Below are positions 58,507-64,000 of a stretch of DNA of 64,000 nucleotides, in pieces. Position 1 is the first letter of the stretch, and each line of letters begins with the position of its first letter. A program made the translations under genes and the position numbers. The DNA comes from Tilletiaria anomala UBC 951 (taxonomy: Eukaryota > Basidiomycota > Exobasidiomycetes > Georgefischeriales > Tilletiariaceae): positions 1 to 64,000 of the forward strand of contig NW_013546950.1 in assembly GCF_000711695.1 (NCBI RefSeq), read 5' to 3'. Under the pieces are notes generated by a model, which was not told the origin of the DNA, ran no database searches, and was given only the letters and a program-made list of their open reading frames with translations.

Positions 58507-60844
58507 TCAACTCGCCTCGGGCGGCACAATCTCGTACAGCTGGCGCTCCTTCTCACGCATCCGCCTGCGCATCACCAAGTCCATCTCCCCGCGCTCATGC
58601 CCGTAGCCCAAGCCGTAGCCGTAACCGTAGCCGTATCCATAGCCCTCGCCCTCGCTTTGGCCCTGGCCCTGGTTTTGACCATTGGCACTATGGCTGTCTG
58701 CATCGCCGTCTCCGTCGTCCGCCATAGCGCGGCTGCTGGTGTTCCGACCGCGACTTCGACTGCGGTCATTGCTGTGGCTCGGTGCAAAGCGCACGGCAGC
58801 CGAGATGGCGGACGGCCCGGGAGCACCACCAGCAGCGGGTCCGGGAGAGGGTGACAGCGAAGGCGAGCGCGACAACGAGGGAGACGCGGGCCAAGCGCCA
58901 GCACCGACGCACCCGCTCCCGCTCGTGCCCGTCGGCAAGCAATTGAACGACGGCCTCCGCGAGACGCTGCGTGATGGTGCGCGTGAGTTGGAGCGTGACG
59001 GTGCGCGTGAGTTGGAGCGCGACGCCGCACGCGAGTTGGACCGCGACGAGGAGCGTGACGCGAGACGCATGTGCTCAATGTCCTGCCGAATATCTTCCGC
59101 CAGCCGATGCTGCTGCTCGCGCTCTGCCTCAGCTTCGACGCGGATCAGTCTAATTCGTCCGTCGTAGCAGGCAGCACGAGAGGCGAGACGTCGAGTTAGC
59201 AAGGCGCACAGCGATCAAGCACGTCGAAGGCCAGCCAGCCAGCAGTATGGCGCCACCACTCACTTCTCCAGCGAGTCGCCGCAAGCGCAATGCGTGAAAC
59301 TCTCATGCTCATTCGGACCCGTCCACTCGTCGCGATGCGTTTCCGGCACCGGCTTGTCGTCGAAGGCCGAGTAGCCCGGCAGTCTCAGATTCTCGTACCG
59401 CGCCGCGCAGCTCGCTAAGTTGACGCTCCATGTAGCTTGGTACAGCTTAGATGGCTTCCCGAGCTCCTCCTGCATACCCGGGTACGTGTACTTCAGCGAG
59501 AACTGGAACTGGTGCTGTGGTTTGATGGCGGAGAGACTGCCAGGCAGCGCGCTGCATCGCACCATGTTATCCGTCGGAAGCTTGTTGATCCAGCTGCCTT
59601 CAAACGACACATGCTTACTGGCGCTCGATGCGTTGTCATTTTCGTCGTCCTCATCATCCTCCTCGTCGCTTCCCTGAGCTTGCTCCTCTTCCCGCAGGAT
59701 GTCGCTGCCTTTCGATTCAAAGATCGGAAAGTAGTCCGCCTGGCACGGTTGCATCAGCACCTGTTTGCGAGAGTGCAGATGGAACGTCTGAATCAGGTAC
59801 AAACTAGCTTCGAGAATCTGCAGCTCTGGATTCGGGTTCGGGAGCGAAAGAGCTGTGCGAATATACCCGCCCACGGTCAAGTGCTGCGAGCGTGTAGTGA
59901 CGAGGAGCGGGCCGAGGTGTTCGACTGCGTCCCGGTGTGTAAAGCTGTAGGCAAGCGACTCGTCTTGACCGGGTAATGCGATGAAAAAGACATTCTAAAT
60001 GGAAGAAAAAGGTCGCAGGAAGCAAATTAGCGATGATGAATACGATAAAAAAGATAAGTGCACTGCTCTGTCTCTGTGCTCACCTTTTGGGCAGTGAGCG
60101 TCTTTTTCCCTGAGCCTATCAGGCCACCCCTTCCTTTGAGCCAGAGCTTGGCCGTGACGCGCTGGTAGAGCCGCCCATGCTTGCTGCGTTCATAGGGTGC
60201 CGATTCGTGTGGGACCTCAAAAATGAAGTCCCACGAGTAGACTTTCCCAGGTTCGAGGCCCAAGTTGGAAGCCCCTTGATGGTCGAGGGATGACCCACCC
60301 GGTGACTCTAGCGGGCTGATCGGCGAGAGCGGTTGGTGTGTATCTTGATGGGGCGACGAGGGGCCCGCAGAGGAAGCCGCTGTGCTGGGCGGTGATGAGA
60401 GATAGGAAGCTCCGCTCTTTTTCCAAGAGTCTGTATTTCGATCCGGCAGTGTGGCGCGCAAAAGCCTAGACGACGGAAGTGTGACATCGGCTCCTTCTAG
60501 CACTTTCGTGATATCAAACGGGGTGTTTTGCTCCAAGTGGGCACCACCCGCGAACTGAAAATTGAAGAGGCTTGTCAGCGATGCAGGCACTACATGAAGC
60601 GCACGTGATGATATAAACTCACACTGAGCATCTCTTTCCCTTCCAGTTTGACCTCCAGCTTTTGAATAATGCCCTTTAAATCTTTTGGCTTGGTATTGCT
60701 CGGGATCTTGAGATGGACGCTCGCAACATAAAGTGCGGGCCCTGCTCGGTCCGCGCGAAGCTGCTCTTGCGCGCTCTCTGGTAGCTTGGGGTCAATAGGA
60801 TATAGGTAGACATCATTGGCATGCGCCGTGATAGACAGTTCCAT
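58507..60844 (-). CDS. Arrestin-fold protein with repetitive C-terminal tail
   Basis: Four exons (60844-60623, 60554-60084, 59994-59264, 59149-58507) give 688 aa, every junction in frame. The arrestin-like N-domain begins at the start (LYVASVHLKIPSNTKPKDLK, KLEVKLEGKEM) and continues with GKVYSWDFIFEVPHESAPYE and VTAKLWLKGRGGLIGSGKKT. Exon 3 adds the C-domain strand YIRTALSLPNPNPELQI and a CHARGED acidic loop. Fungal arrestins guide ubiquitin ligases to transporters or act in pH sensing. No PPxY ligase-binding motif is visible, so that role is unproven. The last exon is low complexity: Ser/Arg/Asn repeats (SRSNSRAPSRSNSR), a Ser-Pro run and a Gly-Tyr dipeptide run, ending with a charged helix MRRRMREKERQLYEIV. 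Confidence 0.8.
58601..58644. repeat. Hexanucleotide repeat encoding Gly-Tyr dipeptides
   Basis: A (CCGTAG)n-like run on the plus strand, coding for about six Gly-Tyr pairs in the arrestin-like protein tail. Slippage-prone, frame kept. Confidence 0.85.
58971..59060. repeat. Tandem repeat encoding Ser-Arg-Asn/Ala motifs
   Basis: Imperfect short tandem copies (ends such as GCGTGAGTTGGAGCG) encode SRSNSR/APSRSNSR units in the arrestin-like protein. Adjacent to the conserved arrestin part across an intron. Confidence 0.8.
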
Positions 60845-63642
60845 CTTGGCCTTCGCGCTTGCACTCTGTCACTTTCTCAATTACGATGCATGTGTCGAGA
60901 AGCCGTCCACGGTATCCGTGGACGGTGGCGAGGGCGCAGGCAAACGGAACCGTACGTAAGGCGGGCCAATGTATGGCGGCCGCCGGGGAGAGTGACCATG
61001 GCGATGAGGTCGACGAGATGGAGCAGAAAGATTCGACGGTCGAGGCAGTCGAGTTGCGGCGAGGACAAGGGCGAAGAGAGAAACCCATAGCGTTCAGGCC
61101 AGGTTGCAGCGTTACGAGGGTGAGAGGGTACCAAGTAAAGAGAAAGAGCAGTCAGCACCGCGAAGTGCACCATGCAAGCGGAGCAACCAGCAGTAGGTTG
61201 TGTACTTCTGCGTCCTGGTAAAACAACTCACGGCGTGTTATGGATGGGCTGAGGGAACATACAATATTGGTCCCTTTGGCCGTGCTTCTTGCTTGAAAGG
61301 TGTAGGGAGGCCTTGTTGAGGCTAAACCGCCCCGTACTTTCTCGTGACGCTGTATTACTAATACGCTGGTACAAGTGCGAACGTGTCCTCTCGGACCTCG
61401 CAGGATGCTAGCGTGCTGAAGCGCTAAAGGCTGAAGGGACACTCGCCGCCTGAACACCATAAAAGATATAGAAGCCGGCGCAAAGGAGATCTGGTGTGAC
61501 AGATCAACAAAAAAGCGATGCTGGAAAACCCAAAGAGACTAAGACCAATTCTGGAGTGGAGCGTGAGGCAGCAGGTGGGAATCCGCTGCATACTGCAAAA
61601 AATGCCGCTGTGACCGGAACCATAAAAAAAGAACTACTTATCGGCAGTGGGAGCTAGCACTTTTTTGGCGCACCTCCCGAGTCCCGCTACACCCGTGATC
61701 GAGACTCGCCGCTTGCGGCCTTCCCTTTAAAAGTCCGGAAGCACAGAGCTCTCTCTCATCACTCGGGCTCCCCTCGTTGTGAAACAGGTCGCGTGCAGTT
61801 GTCTCTCCACGGTCTCACCAGCAGACCGCTTGCCCATGTTTGACCCAGTCTGCTCCAGTCCAACACAGGTCAAATATACTTCGGACCAGTGGCTGATACC
61901 TGCAACTGCTTGCCAGTGTCCCAGGCCCCGTCCCTGCACTCTTCCTTACCACATCGCCGGGAGTGGGTAGAGGGCTGTAGCGGGTACCAGTCCCCAGACC
62001 CGTTTCTCAGATGTGCAGACCTCGGCTGACATCTGGCTAGGAGGCGACTGCTCGGAGCTCGCCATGACCTCAATGCCAACTGCCAGGACATCTTGTCTGA
62101 TACTGACACCACATTCCAGATCCCACATCTCCCGGGCACCAAATACGGAATACCAGTTGTCAGACCTGCCACCAAGCGCCTGACCCATTACAAGCAATGA
62201 GAGCACGGTGCATGCCTATACATGGTGGAAAATGTTGCGGGGAACTGCAAGAGAGTGGAGATAGCTGGCGCCGCTCCTCGCGCCGGCCGTGCTCTCCTCT
62301 ATTCGGTACCAGCGGTCGAGCAGGTCGAGCTTGCCTCTCTTCCCAGACACGCTCCCAGGGAGTTGGGATCAATGTCTCTTTGGCGTATTTTTTTATAGTG
62401 CCAGTAATCTCACGCTCTCCAGATGATTCAAAAGGACAAATGAAAACGGGACAGCTTGGAGCGAGGTGCGAGAGCAAAGAAGGGCTGGAATAAAGCGCTG
62501 ATTACAGGTAACGAACGTAAAAAACGGATGTGAGTTCGCTGTTTCGCACGATTTCTGACTGGGGCAAACGGTAGATAGCTTCAAACATGATGCATGGCGG
62601 TAACGACACGCTTCGCCACTGAAAGACCACCCACATACTTTCAACAGCCATCAGGCATCAAGCGCTCCGGGCCCCAATTTTCCAGGCTCAGGAGAAAAAC
62701 ATGGGGGAGGGATGGTTCAGGGAGGCTCTCAGGCGCTCCAGTGTAGCTGGCATGAGTATAATTTCTTTAGTCCAGGGTCCATACTCCCCAGGGAGACGTT
62801 GTCACACATGCGCAAGGCAGCCAGCCCATGGAAGCGTTGACGCTTGTCGCCTAAAAGATTGGAAACGTGCAACAAACAAGAGTATGTGCTTACATACGAA
62901 CCCAGCCCCGATTGATTATTTCATATGCAACCGTGCTCACTGTCAACGGTTTGCAGTGGCGGTTGACCATCACTGGCAGCCTATGTAGTCATACAACCAT
63001 AACCCTTGGACAGCTCGAGATCGACCCGGCAAGTTCTGGTCGGCCGTCTCCGGTGAAGCGGATTTGTCGACAGAGATTGACTAGCTGTCGACATCGGATA
63101 TCTGATGTCAACTGCTGTGGACTGGTCGTCGAACCTCTGTCTACTTGGTCGACTGACTTTAGTCAGTATAGATAAACTGAGCCATTTGAAAAAAAAAACG
63201 GTCACAGACCACATCGTCCTTTTCATACTTTGCCGTGGGTACCCTCCCATTGATGATACGTCCTCTACCGTCGAACTGTGAACGCCTGTTCGCACATCTC
63301 GACATTGTTGTTGCGCCAACAGATTAGTGAACAGAGAGAGCTGGAGAATAGAGAGAATGCTCCAGACAGGACGGACGGAAGACGGAACGGATCCTCCGAG
63401 TTACGTAAGCTTCCTTGGAAGAAAAAAACCTCCTCCGCTGCTCTTGTTTCAGGATAGAGAGAGGCACAGCGCCCGTGACGCATCGTTCGCGCACACGGAT
63501 TTGAACAACTCATCACCCAAGTCTAATTGGGATGCAAAAGACAGCAGACTCACAAGTTTACATCGTCTCTACCCTCTCGAGCTTTATATGAGCCCAAGGC
63601 TTTCACGTTCCAATTCGAATCTGGACAGCATTAGGTGTCACG
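60845..63642. other. Largest late gap, no supported gene
   Basis: About 2.8 kb between the arrestin-like start and adenylosuccinate lyase. Composition is AT-richer than the genes. Small frames exist (for example minus 62206-61946, 86 codons) without recognisable motifs. A perfect 6-bp stem with 4-nt loop lies at 63152-63167. It could be decayed sequence or long promoters. Confidence 0.4.
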
Positions 63643-64000
63643 ATGGAACCCCAGGAAACACCCGCGGCTACGGCGGCGGCGCCTGCCGCGCCGAAGCACC
63701 GCTCCCAGCACGAGAGCTGGGCGTCGCCGTTGTCAGGCCGTTACGCTTCGAAAGAAATGTCGCACCTCTTCTCCAACTCAACGCGCTTCTCCACCTGGCG
63801 TCAGCTGTGGCTTGCGCTCGCGACCGCTGAAAAGGAGCTCGGTCTGCCCATCCCGGACGCAGCGATCGAGGAGATGAAAGCCAATCTGCAGCTGGACGAC
63901 CACCAGATGAAGCTTGCAGCGGAAGAGGAAAAGAAACGGCGGCACGACGTCATGGCGCATGTGCACGTCTTTGGTCTCGTTGCTCCCACCGCTGCACCTT
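63643..64000 (+). CDS. ADE13: Adenylosuccinate lyase, 5' part
   Basis: The first 119 codons of a purine-synthesis lyase that releases fumarate from SAICAR and adenylosuccinate; the gene runs off the window. After an Ala/Pro-rich start the conserved core begins at [17 protein letters not shown] (the SPLSGRY hallmark), then [19 protein letters not shown] and [17 protein letters not shown], the RHDVMAH segment of the active site. No intron in the visible part. The ATG at 63643 is the first in frame and lies a normal distance before the core. Only the N-terminal third is seen. Confidence 0.95.
   Translation, partial: MEPQETPAATAAAPAAPKHRSQHESWASPLSGRYASKEMSHLFSNSTRFSTWRQLWLALATAEKELGLPIPDAAIEEMKANLQLDDHQMKLAAEEEKKRRHDVMAHVHVFGLVAPTAAP

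Noticed and set aside
61946-62206. 86-codon minus-strand frame with coding-like look
   Set aside because: No homologue, no membrane or catalytic motif, and no flanking exons; insufficient to call a gene.

Overview
The window is eukaryotic nuclear DNA from a filamentous or yeast-like basidiomycete. Nearly every gene is interrupted by short introns (mostly 59-115 nt, GT..AG, often with a CTGAC-type branch site). Coding DNA is GC-rich, genes are packed on both strands, and the proteins are fungal: Zn2Cys6 factor, retromer, delta-COP, Lcl3, Mrd1, Prp28, Cla4-type PAK. The long Ser/Ala/Gly/Gln-rich disordered segments fit the smut lineage (Ustilaginomycotina), but that placement is inference. No rRNA, tRNA, CRISPR array, virus copy or intact transposon was recognised.

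Layout. 1-2480 holds no gene I can support. 2481-5105 (+) is a Zn2Cys6 regulator, convergent with 5416-8992 (-), a UBA/UIM protein built on a USP25/28-like scaffold that has lost its catalytic residues. 9689-13220 (+) is retromer VPS35, followed by ribosomal eL20 (-), tRNA-splicing endonuclease subunit SEN15 (+) and an SCI1-like nuclear protein (-). 19280-21166 is a wrecked multicopper oxidase gene. Next come a RING-CH membrane ubiquitin ligase (-), the LCL3 nuclease (+), delta-COP/RET2 (-) divergent from MRD1 (+), and a secreted, probably GPI-anchored arylsulfotransferase-family protein (-). 33670-34700 is a wrecked aldo-keto reductase gene.

35139-36564 (+) is a Na/Ca-exchanger-like transporter. 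37184-40606 (+) is a thioredoxin-PITH protein whose reading frame runs on into a conserved fungal membrane/coiled-coil protein; its third intron, if retained, would encode a short hydrophobic tail. Mitochondrial uL15m (-) and PRP28 (+) form a divergent pair. 45269-47759 (-) is a probable uncharacterised gene with an N-terminal membrane segment. 49916-53200 (+) is a Cla4-type PAK kinase with PH, CRIB and kinase domains. 53653-57381 (-) is a highly unusual syntaxin. 58507-60844 (-) is an arrestin-fold protein. The window ends inside adenylosuccinate lyase (63643 on).

The genes form no pathway cluster: this is a housekeeping neighbourhood with several trafficking genes (VPS35, RET2, syntaxin, arrestin, Cla4). 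The most interesting points are the syntaxin with His at the SNARE zero layer and about 280 residues beyond its membrane anchor, the thioredoxin-PITH fusion with its possible tail-anchored splice form, the catalytically dead USP-like protein, and several start codons sitting on or split by introns.
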